Assembly: GCA_020861205.1 (NCBI GenBank)
Contig: JAJBSY010000197.1
Location: 1-5,987, forward strand
Source of the DNA: Deltaproteobacteria bacterium
Lineage (GTDB): Bacteria; Desulfobacterota; Desulfovibrionia; Desulfovibrionales; Desulfovibrionaceae
Reading direction: 5' to 3'
Length of the DNA: 5,987 nt
The notes beneath the pieces were generated by a model. It was given only the letters and a program-made list of their open reading frames with translations. It had not been told where the DNA came from and did no database searches. Of the stretch, positions 1 to 5,987 are shown piece after piece. Position numbers and translations under genes: made by a program. Each line of letters begins with the position of its first letter. Position 1 is the first letter of the stretch.

Positions 1-146
1 TGGTGTAGACTAGCCCGACCGGCGGTCTGCGGGCTTGCGCGTCCCCCGGGGGCGGCGGCGCGCGCCGCCGACGCGGTTCCGACGAAGAACGCCGCGCAGG
101 CTATCCCCAGGAATACGGCCGAAAGAAAACGTGATACATGCTGCAT
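1..146 (-). CDS. Exported protein of unknown function, N-terminal fragment (runs off window)
   Basis: This frame starts at ATG 146-144 and stays open to the window edge, giving 48 codons. Residues 1-6 form a short n-region with Arg6. Residues 7-23 are strongly hydrophobic (FLSAVFLGIACAAFFVG). A TASAA stretch follows, giving a good signal peptidase I site after about residue 27 or 28. The mature part begins with an Ala/Gly/Pro/Arg-rich, probably unstructured stretch (residues 28-46). The protein is therefore very likely Sec-exported to the periplasm or outer membrane. A GGAGG lies 13 bases upstream (160-164) and a weaker AGG lies 6 bases upstream. The frame also continues upstream to GTG 230 and ATG 266, but those starts would put about 28-40 basic residues before the signal sequence and have no good ribosome site. 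Genes after bamA in related bacteria often encode the chaperone OmpH/Skp, but no typical OmpH start is visible here. No function is assigned. Confidence 0.65.
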   Translation of the reverse strand, partial: MQHVSRFLSAVFLGIACAAFFVGTASAARAAAPGGRASPQTAGRASLH

Positions 147-190
147 GGAACGCCTGTTGCCTCCGGCGGGCCGGGCTTCGCCCTTCGCCC

Positions 191-224
191 GTCCCCCGCA
201 AGGGTTTCCCTTGCCCTCGGGGAC
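191..224 (-). promoter_or_regulatory. Strong hairpin in the leader of the exported-protein gene
   Basis: A perfect 7-bp inverted repeat, GCAAGGG / CCCTTGC, encloses a 3-base loop (198-214). It is flanked by a second complementary pair, GTCCCC (191-196) and GGGGAC (219-224), across an asymmetric internal loop of 1 and 4 bases. Neither strand has a T-run after it, so it is not a classic intrinsic terminator. It lies about 45 bases before the likely start codon at 146. It could be an mRNA leader structure, a protein-binding palindrome or one copy of a dispersed palindromic repeat. The structure is directly visible; the role is not known. Confidence 0.5.
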
Positions 225-330
225 GCGCACTCGTTTAGCTGCCCCGGAAACGGCTGCGGAACACATGCTGCCCGGTTCTCAGCGATACGTATCTTCCTCC
301 CGCCTCATTTTCGGAGTCGGGAGAGCCATT

Positions 331-365
331 GGAAAACCCGGGAGCGGCCGCCCCGGGTCTTTTCC
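331..365 (-). terminator. Probable Rho-independent terminator after bamA
   Basis: A 7-bp GC-rich stem, ACCCGGG / CCCGGGT (336-342 with 352-358), encloses a 9-base loop. On the minus strand it is followed by TTTTCC. The stem can be extended by pairing GGAAAA with TTTTCC across a 2-base bulge. It lies 9-10 bases downstream of the bamA stop, the expected place for termination. On the plus strand the same stem is followed by TCTTTTCC, so it could work in both directions. The T-run is short, so termination may be partial. Confidence 0.55.
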
Positions 366-373
366 GGCGAATC

Positions 374-3112
374 CTAGAAGAACTGGCCCATGGAGAACTC
401 GAAGCGGCCGCTGTCGCGGTTGCCCTTGCGGTCTTCGTCAAGCGGGATGCCGTAGGCGAACCTGAGGTCGCCCATGGGAGACCGCCAGCGCAGCTCCAAG
501 CCGAACGAGCGGAATATTTCGTCATCCCATTCGTAGGAGCGATCCGCGTCGATGTTCACGCCGATATCGAAGAACGGCACGATATTGACGCCCAATTCGG
601 GGGCGATGGTCCAGATGTATTCGAAGTTGCCGAACGCCATGCGCGTGCCGCCGATACGGTCGTTGGTCTTGGGATCGCGGGGTACGATATCGCGGGACGC
701 ATACCCGCGCACGCTCTCCATGCCGCCCATCCAGAAACGCTCGAAAACGGGGATCTCGTCGGAACCGTTCTCAAACACCATGGCTCCCTTGAGGCGCATA
801 TGCAGAACGTTGTGCTGGCGCAGTTCGTAATAGCTGTGGTGTTCCGCAGTCAGCGTCAGGAAGTCGTCATCCCCGCCGACGAGCCCGCCGCCGTATTCGA
901 ACGTCAGGCGGTTGATGGTGCCCGTGGTCGGCTGGTAGCGGTCCGTGGTGTTGCGGCTGATGCCGAGAGAAACCACCGAAGACCAGCGACGGCCGTCGTA
1001 AGCCTTGATGACCTCGGCCGCGTCGTCGTCGAAGTCGTACAACCGGTACTGGTCAAGACGGTAGCCGAGACCCACGGACGTATATTCGCCGATGGGATAC
1101 CCGAAACGAATCGTGCCGCCGGTGGTATCCTTCTCGTAATCGTAGAAGTCCTGCTCCGTGTTGTACAATTCCATGGAGAACGAGAGGTTCGTGTCGTTGA
1201 CCCTGGGGTTGCTGAAGAACAGGGTGTAGGCCGTGTACCGGTCGGAGAAGTAGCCCTGGACACCCGTTGAGTATCCCTTGCCCCACAAGTTCTTTTCCAT
1301 GAGCATACCGGAAACGCCGAACTGGGAGTAGGTGGAATACCCGAAGCCGGCCGAAATGGAGCCGGTGCTCTTCTCCTTGATCGAGATCTCCAGATCCACC
1401 TCTTCGTCCTTGCCGGTTGGGACGAGCTCGGCTTCGGCCACGTCGAAGTAATCGAGGCGGTTCAGGCGCTGGATGCTGCGTTTGAGCTTGGAGCCGACGA
1501 ACAGGGCGCCGTCCGTCAGCCTGAGCTCGCGCAGAATGACGTTGTCGCGCGTTCTGGTGTTGCCCTCGATAATCGCGCGGCGAATATACACTTTCTGTTT
1601 TTTGCCGATTTGGTAATGGACGTCCACGACGCCCTGCTCGTCGTCACGCTTCTGGGGCGAAGGAACGACCTCCGCAAAGGCGTACCCGTATTCGGCGTAG
1701 AAATCGGTAAGGCGCTTGGCGTCATCCTGCATCATGGCGAGGCTGAACCAGCCGTCGTTTTTCGCCACGTCGTCGAGAGAGGTGACGGCGCGGAGCATTT
1801 CATCCGTATCGATGAGATCGCCTTCGTAATACACGTCCGCAACGCGATACCGTTCCCCTTCGTTGATGGGGAAGGTGATGGTTATGCCGTCATCCGCGTA
1901 GTCGACCTTGGCCGCGCCCACGGCGACATCTATGAAACCGTTGTTCATGTAATACTGGCCGATCGCCGCCGCGTCGCGGTCGATCATCTCCTCACGCAGG
2001 ACGCCCGTCCCGGTAATCCAGGAAAGCCAGCCGCGTTCGGTCAGGTAAAGCTCGTTTTTGACGTCGCTCTCGGAAAGCTGTCTCACGCCCTCGAGGCGAA
2101 CGTCCTTGATATAGAGCTTGTTCCCTTCGTTCACGGTCAACACGAGCGCGGCCGCCGCCCCTCCCTGGCGGGTGTCGATACGGTGATCCACCGTGCCGAG
2201 GTAATAGCCTTCCTTGCGGAACACTTCCCGGATTTTCAACAGGTCTTCGGCAAGCAGTTTTTCGTTCAGAACCGCGCCTGTTCTGGTGCTCATGGCCGCG
2301 AGGATGTCGTCGGCGTCAATGTCGCTGTTGCCTTCGACCACGATGGATTCGATGCGGGGTTTCTCCTGCACGGTGTACACAAGGTGCAACCCGTCTGGCC
2401 TGGGTTCGACGGCGGCGGAAACGTCGCTGAAATAGCCGAGATCCCAGATTCGCTTCACTTCGGTGTCGATGGCGTTGAGATCCAGCACGTCGCCCTTGCG
2501 CGTGTTGACGCGCATGAGCACAACGTCCGGGTCGAGAACGCGGGTGCCGCGAATTTCGACTTCCGCGATCAGTTCGCGGCGCTTCATTTCGTTGTTGATG
2601 CGGGTGGCGAGCTCTTCCACGGCGGGAAGCAGTTCTATGGCGTCATCCTTTTCCACGAATATGGGGCGGACAAGGCCGTTTTCGCCCGCTTCCACGTAGC
2701 GGGCGTCCAGGCTGAAAGCGTTCCCCACCTGGCTGTAGCTGCCGTACACGGCGGCCGTGGCCCCGAGCCGGGCCGCGAGGGAACGGGCGACTTCGATGTT
2801 CAGCGTGTTGATCTTGTCCCGGCGCATACGTTCAAAAGCTGTGCGTTCCGGAATGACCGCTATCCCGCGGCTGGTGAGGCGCTGCTCGAGCATCGCGGGC
2901 AATTCCTCCGCAAGCCGTTCCTGTTCCGGGCCCGCGTTGATCTGGAACGGCAGAATCACGATCCGCGGAACATCGGGCTTGGCCTGGGCGGCCTGCTGGC
3001 CCTGGGTTCCCTGCGCCCCCCTTCCCGCCTGCGCGGCATTACCCGTCTGCGCGGAGAAGAGAAGGACGGCCACCGCCATGCATACGCCTGCCAACTTAGC
3101 CCATTTGGTCAT
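374..3112 (-). CDS. bamA: Outer-membrane protein assembly factor BamA (Omp85) with an extra N-terminal domain
   Basis: BamA is the core of the BAM complex and inserts beta-barrel proteins into the outer membrane. The protein has 912 residues. A signal peptide covers residues 1 to about 27-29 (h-region 7-20, cleavage near NAAQA), followed by a Gln/Gly/Ala-rich linker to about 46. Residues about 48-178 form an extra alpha/beta domain that resembles TolB-N/FlgO-like domains (VPRIVILPF at 48-56, LGATAAVYGSY at 116-126). Five POTRA domains follow at about 180-252, 253-331, 332-421, 422-507 and 508-582. The Omp85 barrel spans about 583-912. The conserved loop-6 VRGY motif is at 801-804. The C-terminal beta-signal FEFSMGQFF ends in Phe, like the end of E. 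coli BamA. E. coli BamA has 810 residues, and the surplus here is mostly the extra domain. The start ATG 3112 has GGAG 6 bases upstream, inside lolD, and overlaps lolD by 17 bases, suggesting translational coupling. The stop is TAG at 376-374. BamA identity is near certain; the fold of the extra domain is inference. Confidence 0.97.
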   Translation of the reverse strand: MTKWAKLAGVCMAVAVLLFSAQTGNAAQAGRGAQGTQGQQAAQAKPDVPRIVILPFQINAGPEQERLAEELPAMLEQRLTSRGIAVIPERTAFERMRRDKINTLNIEVARSLAARLGATAAVYGSYSQVGNAFSLDARYVEAGENGLVRPIFVEKDDAIELLPAVEELATRINNEMKRRELIAEVEIRGTRVLDPDVVLMRVNTRKGDVLDLNAIDTEVKRIWDLGYFSDVSAAVEPRPDGLHLVYTVQEKPRIESIVVEGNSDIDADDILAAMSTRTGAVLNEKLLAEDLLKIREVFRKEGYYLGTVDHRIDTRQGGAAAALVLTVNEGNKLYIKDVRLEGVRQLSESDVKNELYLTERGWLSWITGTGVLREEMIDRDAAAIGQYYMNNGFIDVAVGAAKVDYADDGITITFPINEGERYRVADVYYEGDLIDTDEMLRAVTSLDDVAKNDGWFSLAMMQDDAKRLTDFYAEYGYAFAEVVPSPQKRDDEQGVVDVHYQIGKKQKVYIRRAIIEGNTRTRDNVILRELRLTDGALFVGSKLKRSIQRLNRLDYFDVAEAELVPTGKDEEVDLEISIKEKSTGSISAGFGYSTYSQFGVSGMLMEKNLWGKGYSTGVQGYFSDRYTAYTLFFSNPRVNDTNLSFSMELYNTEQDFYDYEKDTTGGTIRFGYPIGEYTSVGLGYRLDQYRLYDFDDDAAEVIKAYDGRRWSSVVSLGISRNTTDRYQPTTGTINRLTFEYGGGLVGGDDDFLTLTAEHHSYYELRQHNVLHMRLKGAMVFENGSDEIPVFERFWMGGMESVRGYASRDIVPRDPKTNDRIGGTRMAFGNFEYIWTIAPELGVNIVPFFDIGVNIDADRSYEWDDEIFRSFGLELRWRSPMGDLRFAYGIPLDEDRKGNRDSGRFEFSMGQFF

Positions 3113-3785
3113 AGAGGTCTCCGGATCGTAATTCCAGGCGCCGTTCCATGAGGGCGGCGATCTCCCGGTTGTGGGTTACCACGACCATGGCCATGCCACG
3201 GTCCCGGTTGAGGGTTAACAAGAGTTCCGCCACGCCGGCGCCTGTTTTTTCATCAAGGTTTCCGGTGGGCTCGTCGGCCAGCAGCACGCGGGGCCGGACC
3301 AGGATGGCCCGCGCAATGGCGGCGCGTTGCCGTTCGCCTCCGGAAAGGGTCGTTACGCTCTGTTTTTCCTTGCCCTGAAGCCCAACCGATTTCAAGGCGT
3401 CTTCCGCGAGCGCGAACGCCGCGTCTTTTCCCATGCCGCCGATGAGGGCCTGCATGGCCACGTTCTCCAGGGTGGAGAATTCCGGCAGAAGATGGTGGAA
3501 CTGAAAAACGAATCCTATTGATTTATTGCGTAAATCCGCCTTTGCGTCCGGGGCCATGGCCGTTACGTCGCGTCCCTCGAAGTAGACCGTTCCACGGGTA
3601 GGAGTATCAAGAGTGCCGAGGAGATGCAAGAAGGTGGATTTCCCCGCGCCGGAAGCGCCCACCACGGCGATGGACTCCCCATGCCCGATCGTGAGCGACA
3701 CGTTGCCAAGGACCGTCAGCACCTCTCCCGGTCCCTGGTACTCCTTGCAGACGCCGTCAAAGCGATACAGGGGTTGCGTCATCAT
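3096..3785 (-). CDS. lolD: Lipoprotein-releasing system ATP-binding protein LolD
   Basis: LolD is the cytoplasmic ATPase of the LolCDE complex, which extracts mature lipoproteins from the inner membrane for delivery to the outer membrane. The protein has 229 residues, normal for the family. Walker A is GASGAGKST (43-51). The Q-loop is Gln95 within FVFQFHHLLPEF, a stretch typical of LolD. The ABC signature LSGGE is at 147-151, Walker B VLLADE at 167-172, the D-loop GNLD at 175-178 and the switch His at 205 (VVVTH). All catalytic motifs are intact. Two adjacent ATG codons (3785 and 3782) are possible starts. GAGG at 3791-3794 lies 5 and 8 bases before them, so both are acceptable and differ by one Met. 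The gene overlaps the permease stop (ATGA type) and its own last codons overlap bamA. The frame stays open far upstream inside the permease gene, but that part is not LolD-like. MacB-type ATPases are similar, but context and the HHLLPEF stretch favour LolD. Confidence 0.95.
   Translation of the reverse strand: MMTQPLYRFDGVCKEYQGPGEVLTVLGNVSLTIGHGESIAVVGASGAGKSTFLHLLGTLDTPTRGTVYFEGRDVTAMAPDAKADLRNKSIGFVFQFHHLLPEFSTLENVAMQALIGGMGKDAAFALAEDALKSVGLQGKEKQSVTTLSGGERQRAAIARAILVRPRVLLADEPTGNLDEKTGAGVAELLLTLNRDRGMAMVVVTHNREIAALMERRLELRSGDLYDQMG
3119..3122 (-). promoter_or_regulatory. Ribosome binding site of bamA, inside the lolD 3' end
   Basis: The minus strand reads GGAG, then 6 bases, then the bamA ATG at 3112. 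The site lies within the last codons of lolD. It fixes the bamA start and supports expression coupled to lolD translation. Confidence 0.75.
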
Positions 3786-5062
3786 TCGTACCTCAGCGCT
3801 TCGACGGGTTCCAGCGAAGCCGCCCTGTTGGATGGGTACAACGTCGCAAGATAGCACATCAGCACCGAGCCGGCGGCTATCAGGCCCAGGTCGCTCCATT
3901 GCAGAAGAATGGGCAGGTAGTCGAGGGAATAGACCCCGGGCGGCAGCTTGATGAACTGGTACTTCTTGAGCAGCCAGCAGATGCCGAGGCCCAGGACGAA
4001 CCCGGCCGCGGTGCCCACCACGCCGATGACCAGCCCCTGGAACATGAAGATTCTGCGCACGGCCCGGCGCGTCGCGCCCATGGACATGAGGATGGCGATA
4101 TCGCGGGTTTTTTCCATGACCAGCATCACGAGGGCCGTGACGATGGAGAAGGACGCCACCAGGATGATCAGCGTAACCATGATGGCCATGCCGATTTTTT
4201 CCAGCTTCAGGGCGGCGAAAAGGTTGGAGTTCATTTCCATCCAGTTGCGGGCGTAATACGGCGGGCCGAGGACCCAGCCGATATTGGCGCTGACCGCGTC
4301 CGCCTTGTAGACATCCCTGACCGTGACCTCGAGGCCGGTCGCCCAATCCCCGCCGGGCCGTCCGAGCAGGTCGCGCGCCGTTTCCAGGGAGACTATCCCC
4401 AGGGACGAATCGTATTCGTACATGCCCGTGGAAAAGATGGCGGCCACCCTGGCGCTTCTAACCCTGGGGGTGAACCCGGCGGTGCCTTTCTGGGCGGTCG
4501 GCGCGAGCAGGTTTATCCGGGAACCGACCGCGGCCCCGATCCGGGAGGCGAGTTCCTTGCCGATGACGATGCCGGGCAAACCGGTTTCCGGCGCGATATC
4601 CGCGAAATCGCCGCTGACGACGCGCTCGACGACGCCCTTGAGGACGCCCGGCGCGGATTCGGGGTCCACACCGCGCAAAATGAGCCCCTTGATGCCCCTG
4701 GGGCCGGAAATCATCAATTCCGAGTAGATGAACGGCATGGCCCCGGTCACTTCCGGCACCTCGAGAACCCGGTTCCTGAGACTGTCCAGGGTCTCCACTC
4801 CCACGGGGTTGCCGTCCGCGTCAAAGGTGGCCTGGGGCACGATGCCCGAGGAGGACAGCACCATGGCGTGGGCGTTGACCCCGACGATCTTGTCGCGCAA
4901 ATCCGTGGTGAAGCCGTTGATGATGCCCGTCACGATGATGAGGGCCGCCACGCCGATGGCCACGCCCGTCGTGGAAATGAGCGAGATGACCGAAATGAAG
5001 GCCTGCGTGCGGCGGCCCAGAAGATAGCGAAGAGCGACAAAAAGTTCGAAACGCAAAGACAC
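3782..5062 (-). CDS. Lipoprotein-releasing system permease, LolC/LolE family
   Basis: This is the inner-membrane permease that works with LolD to release lipoproteins to the periplasmic carrier LolA. The protein has 426 residues, close to E. coli LolC (399) and LolE (414). It has the family layout: a short cytoplasmic start with FELFVALRYL, TM1 at about 21-48, a large periplasmic domain at about 50-288, then TM2 (about 290-316), TM3 (about 340-366) and TM4 (about 390-410). The stretch EKTRDIAILMSMGATRRAVR (317-336) is the typical FtsX-family coupling segment, and NWMEMNSNLF (273-282) is typical of LolC/E. The C-terminus SNRAASLEPVEALRYE is diagnostic. Only one permease gene is present here, so it may act as a homodimer or pair with a gene elsewhere. 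LolC and LolE cannot be separated from the sequence alone. The coordinates use GTG 5062; TTG 5056 is a serious alternative because AGGA lies 7 bases before TTG but only 1 base before GTG. Confidence 0.93.
   Translation of the reverse strand: MSLRFELFVALRYLLGRRTQAFISVISLISTTGVAIGVAALIIVTGIINGFTTDLRDKIVGVNAHAMVLSSSGIVPQATFDADGNPVGVETLDSLRNRVLEVPEVTGAMPFIYSELMISGPRGIKGLILRGVDPESAPGVLKGVVERVVSGDFADIAPETGLPGIVIGKELASRIGAAVGSRINLLAPTAQKGTAGFTPRVRSARVAAIFSTGMYEYDSSLGIVSLETARDLLGRPGGDWATGLEVTVRDVYKADAVSANIGWVLGPPYYARNWMEMNSNLFAALKLEKIGMAIMVTLIILVASFSIVTALVMLVMEKTRDIAILMSMGATRRAVRRIFMFQGLVIGVVGTAAGFVLGLGICWLLKKYQFIKLPPGVYSLDYLPILLQWSDLGLIAAGSVLMCYLATLYPSNRAASLEPVEALRYE
3791..3794 (-). promoter_or_regulatory. 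Ribosome binding site of lolD
   Basis: The minus strand reads GAGG within the last codons of the permease gene, 5 bases before ATG 3785 and 8 bases before ATG 3782. It supports this start region over the much longer open frame upstream. Confidence 0.65.
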
Positions 5063-5063
5063 G

Positions 5064-5067
5064 TCCT
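5064..5067 (-). promoter_or_regulatory. Ribosome binding site of the LolC/E permease, favouring a TTG start
   Basis: The minus strand reads AGGA, C, GTG, TCT, TTG. The AGGA is 1 base before GTG 5062, too close for normal initiation, but 7 bases before TTG 5056, which is ideal. Starting at TTG would give a protein two residues shorter, beginning (M)RFELFVALRYL. This is the only Shine-Dalgarno-like sequence near the start. Confidence 0.5.
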
Positions 5068-5082
5068 GGTTATTGATAATGA

Positions 5083-5123
5083 CCCGGTCGTCCGGGCTTC
5101 GGCCGCGACCCGCCCCGGGCGGG
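5083..5123 (-). other. Two GC hairpins between lysS and the permease gene
   Basis: The first is CCCGG-TCGT-CCGGG (5083-5096), a 5-bp stem with a 4-base loop. The second is CCCGCC-CCG-GGCGGG (5109-5123), a 6-bp stem with a 3-base loop. On the minus strand neither is followed by a T-run; TTTGTTT instead precedes the second. They do not look like an intrinsic terminator for lysS and may be leader structure of the lol mRNA. The stems are visible, but a role is not shown. Confidence 0.35.
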
Positions 5124-5128
5124 AAACA

Positions 5129-5134
5129 AATATA
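5129..5134 (-). promoter_or_regulatory. Possible -10 element upstream of the lol-bam genes
   Basis: The minus strand reads TATATT in a short AT-rich island inside a very GC-rich gap. It fits a sigma70 -10 box. No recognisable -35 hexamer lies 16-18 bases upstream, so this is only a weak candidate. If active, it would give the lol-bam genes their own transcript separate from lysS. Confidence 0.2.
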
Positions 5135-5161
5135 CCCGCGACGCGGCCGCCCTTCTCCCGG

Positions 5162-5987
5162 CTAGGTTTCCGGTTTCAACTGCGGGAAGAGGATAACTTC
5201 CCGAATGGACGCCGAGTCCGTCAGCAGCATGACCAGCCTGTCGATGCCTATGCCCTGGCCGGCAGCCGGGGGCATACCGTACTCAAGGGCGCGCAGGTAA
5301 TCCTCGTCCATGCAATGGGCCTCATCGTCCCCGGCTTCTTTTTCCGCCACCTGCTCCTCGAACCGCGCCCGCTGGTCCATGGGGTCGTTCAATTCGGAGA
5401 AGGCGTTCCCCATTTCCCGGCCGGTGATGAAAAGCTCAAACCGGTCGGTGAGGTCCGGGTCGGCTTCGTTCCGCCGCGAAAGGGGCGAAATGTCCGTCGG
5501 GTAATGGTAGATGAAATGCGGCTGGATCAGCTTGGGTTCCACGTCCAGGTCGAACAGCTTGGCCTGAAGCTTGCCGATCTTTTCGCCCTCGACGGCCTTT
5601 TCGCCCCGTTTTTTGATGTACTCGGCAACCGCGGTATAGTCCGAATAAAACTCCGGCTTGTGGCCGCCGACCTTTTCCAGGGATTCGTGGAAGGTAAGCC
5701 GCGTCCATTTGCCCGGCGTGAGATCGATCTCGTCCCCCTGGTAGACGATCCTTGTGGAACCGCAGACCGTTTCGGCCAGATGCGCGAACAACCGCTCGGT
5801 CAGATCCATCAGGTCCTCGAACGTCGCATACGCCCAGTAAAATTCGCACATGGTGAATTCCGGGTTGTGGCGTACGGAAATGCCCTCGTTGCGGAAGTTG
5901 CGGTTCAGCTCGAAAACCTTCTCGAACCCGCCGACCAAAAGACGCTTGAGGTACAGATCCGGAGCGATGCGCAGATACAGCTGCATG
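5162..5987 (-). CDS. lysS: Lysine--tRNA ligase (class II LysRS), C-terminal part (5' end outside window)
   Basis: This cytoplasmic enzyme charges tRNA-Lys with lysine using ATP. The window holds the last 274 full codons. The family is usually about 500 residues, so roughly 230 N-terminal residues, including the OB-fold anticodon-binding domain and motif 1, lie outside. Visible landmarks, numbered from the first full codon, are [18 protein letters not shown] (3-20), motif 2 [20 protein letters not shown] (31-50), [10 protein letters not shown] (193-202) with its conserved Glu and Asn, and motif 3 [11 protein letters not shown] (245-255) with its Arg. The Met at 5986-5984 is internal, not the start, because the frame continues through base 5987. 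The C-terminus after ILFPQLKPE is standard, with stop TAG at 5164-5162. It is separated from the permease by 97-99 bases and may or may not be cotranscribed. The catalytic core appears intact. Confidence 0.97.
   Translation of the reverse strand, partial: MQLYLRIAPDLYLKRLLVGGFEKVFELNRNFRNEGISVRHNPEFTMCEFYWAYATFEDLMDLTERLFAHLAETVCGSTRIVYQGDEIDLTPGKWTRLTFHESLEKVGGHKPEFYSDYTAVAEYIKKRGEKAVEGEKIGKLQAKLFDLDVEPKLIQPHFIYHYPTDISPLSRRNEADPDLTDRFELFITGREMGNAFSELNDPMDQRARFEEQVAEKEAGDDEAHCMDEDYLRALEYGMPPAAGQGIGIDRLVMLLTDSASIREVILFPQLKPET

Noticed and set aside
60..146. Possible lipobox at Cys17 of the exported protein
   Set aside because: Gly at -3 and Ile at -2 (GIAC) fit poorly, and the hydrophobic segment continues past the Cys to a good TASA signal peptidase I site.
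198..214. Possible sigma54 promoter (GG...TTGC) within the leader hairpin
   Set aside because: The TGGC half is not matched and the spacing between GG and GC is 9 or 14, not the required 10. The match is explained by the palindrome.
147..266. Upstream in-frame starts (GTG 230, ATG 266) for the exported protein
   Set aside because: They would add a long basic stretch before the signal peptide, lack a good ribosome site and run through the hairpin. ATG 146 gives a textbook signal peptide.
329..1270. 313-codon open frame on the plus strand opposite the BamA barrel
   Set aside because: It is the same kind of antisense shadow, with no recognisable family and no convincing ribosome site.
3050..3112. 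Possible lipoprotein signal in BamA because of Cys11
   Set aside because: The residues before Cys11 (A-G-V) do not fit a lipobox, and a normal signal peptidase I site follows near residues 27-29.
1610..3151. 513-codon open frame on the plus strand opposite bamA
   Set aside because: It lies fully antisense to an intact, unmistakable bamA and the end of lolD. Its protein is His/Val/Asp-rich with no recognisable domain. Long antisense open frames are a common by-product of codon bias in GC-rich genes.
3786..4346. N-terminal extension of lolD by about 187 codons
   Set aside because: The lolD frame is open upstream, but this part lies inside the permease gene in another frame, is Gly/Arg/His-rich and is not ABC-like. 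LolD has its normal length when started at 3785 or 3782.
344..5150. Four copies of the 8-base palindrome GCGGCCGC (344, 404, 2148, 5143)
   Set aside because: Two lie in bamA and match common Ala/Arg codons, one is the loop of the terminator and one is in a GC-rich gap. There is no regular spacing or shared flank to suggest a functional site.

Overview
The window reads as a stretch of a Gram-negative chromosome with high GC content. Gene content and order (lysS, a LolC/E permease, lolD, bamA, then another exported protein) and the style of the proteins suggest a deltaproteobacterium of the Desulfovibrio type. That placement is inferred from gene order and protein features, not from a database search. 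Every gene I can support lies on the minus strand, so transcription runs from the high-coordinate end to the low-coordinate end.

In transcription order: (1) the C-terminal part of lysyl-tRNA synthetase (5987-5162, cut by the window edge); (2) a 97-base gap with two small GC hairpins and a weak -10-like element; (3) a LolC/E-family lipoprotein-release permease (5062-3782); (4) the ATPase LolD (3785-3096), overlapping the permease by 4 bases; (5) the outer-membrane assembly protein BamA (3112-374), overlapping lolD by 17 bases; (6) a 227-base gap (373-147) with a probable intrinsic terminator directly after bamA and a second strong hairpin in the leader of the next gene; (7) the first 48 codons of an exported protein (146-1) that runs off the window.

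The three complete genes form one tightly packed unit for outer-membrane biogenesis. The LolC/E-LolD complex extracts mature lipoproteins from the inner membrane using ATP. BamA folds beta-barrel proteins into the outer membrane. Bam accessory lipoproteins depend on Lol export, so joint expression makes sense. The overlapping stops and starts point to translational coupling.

The most unusual element is the N-terminus of BamA. Between the signal peptide and the first of five POTRA domains lies an extra alpha/beta domain of about 130 residues resembling the TolB-N/FlgO/CsgG-like families. I found no phage, insertion sequence, CRISPR array, tRNA or rRNA. Apart from the BamA extension and the intergenic structures, this is an ordinary housekeeping region.
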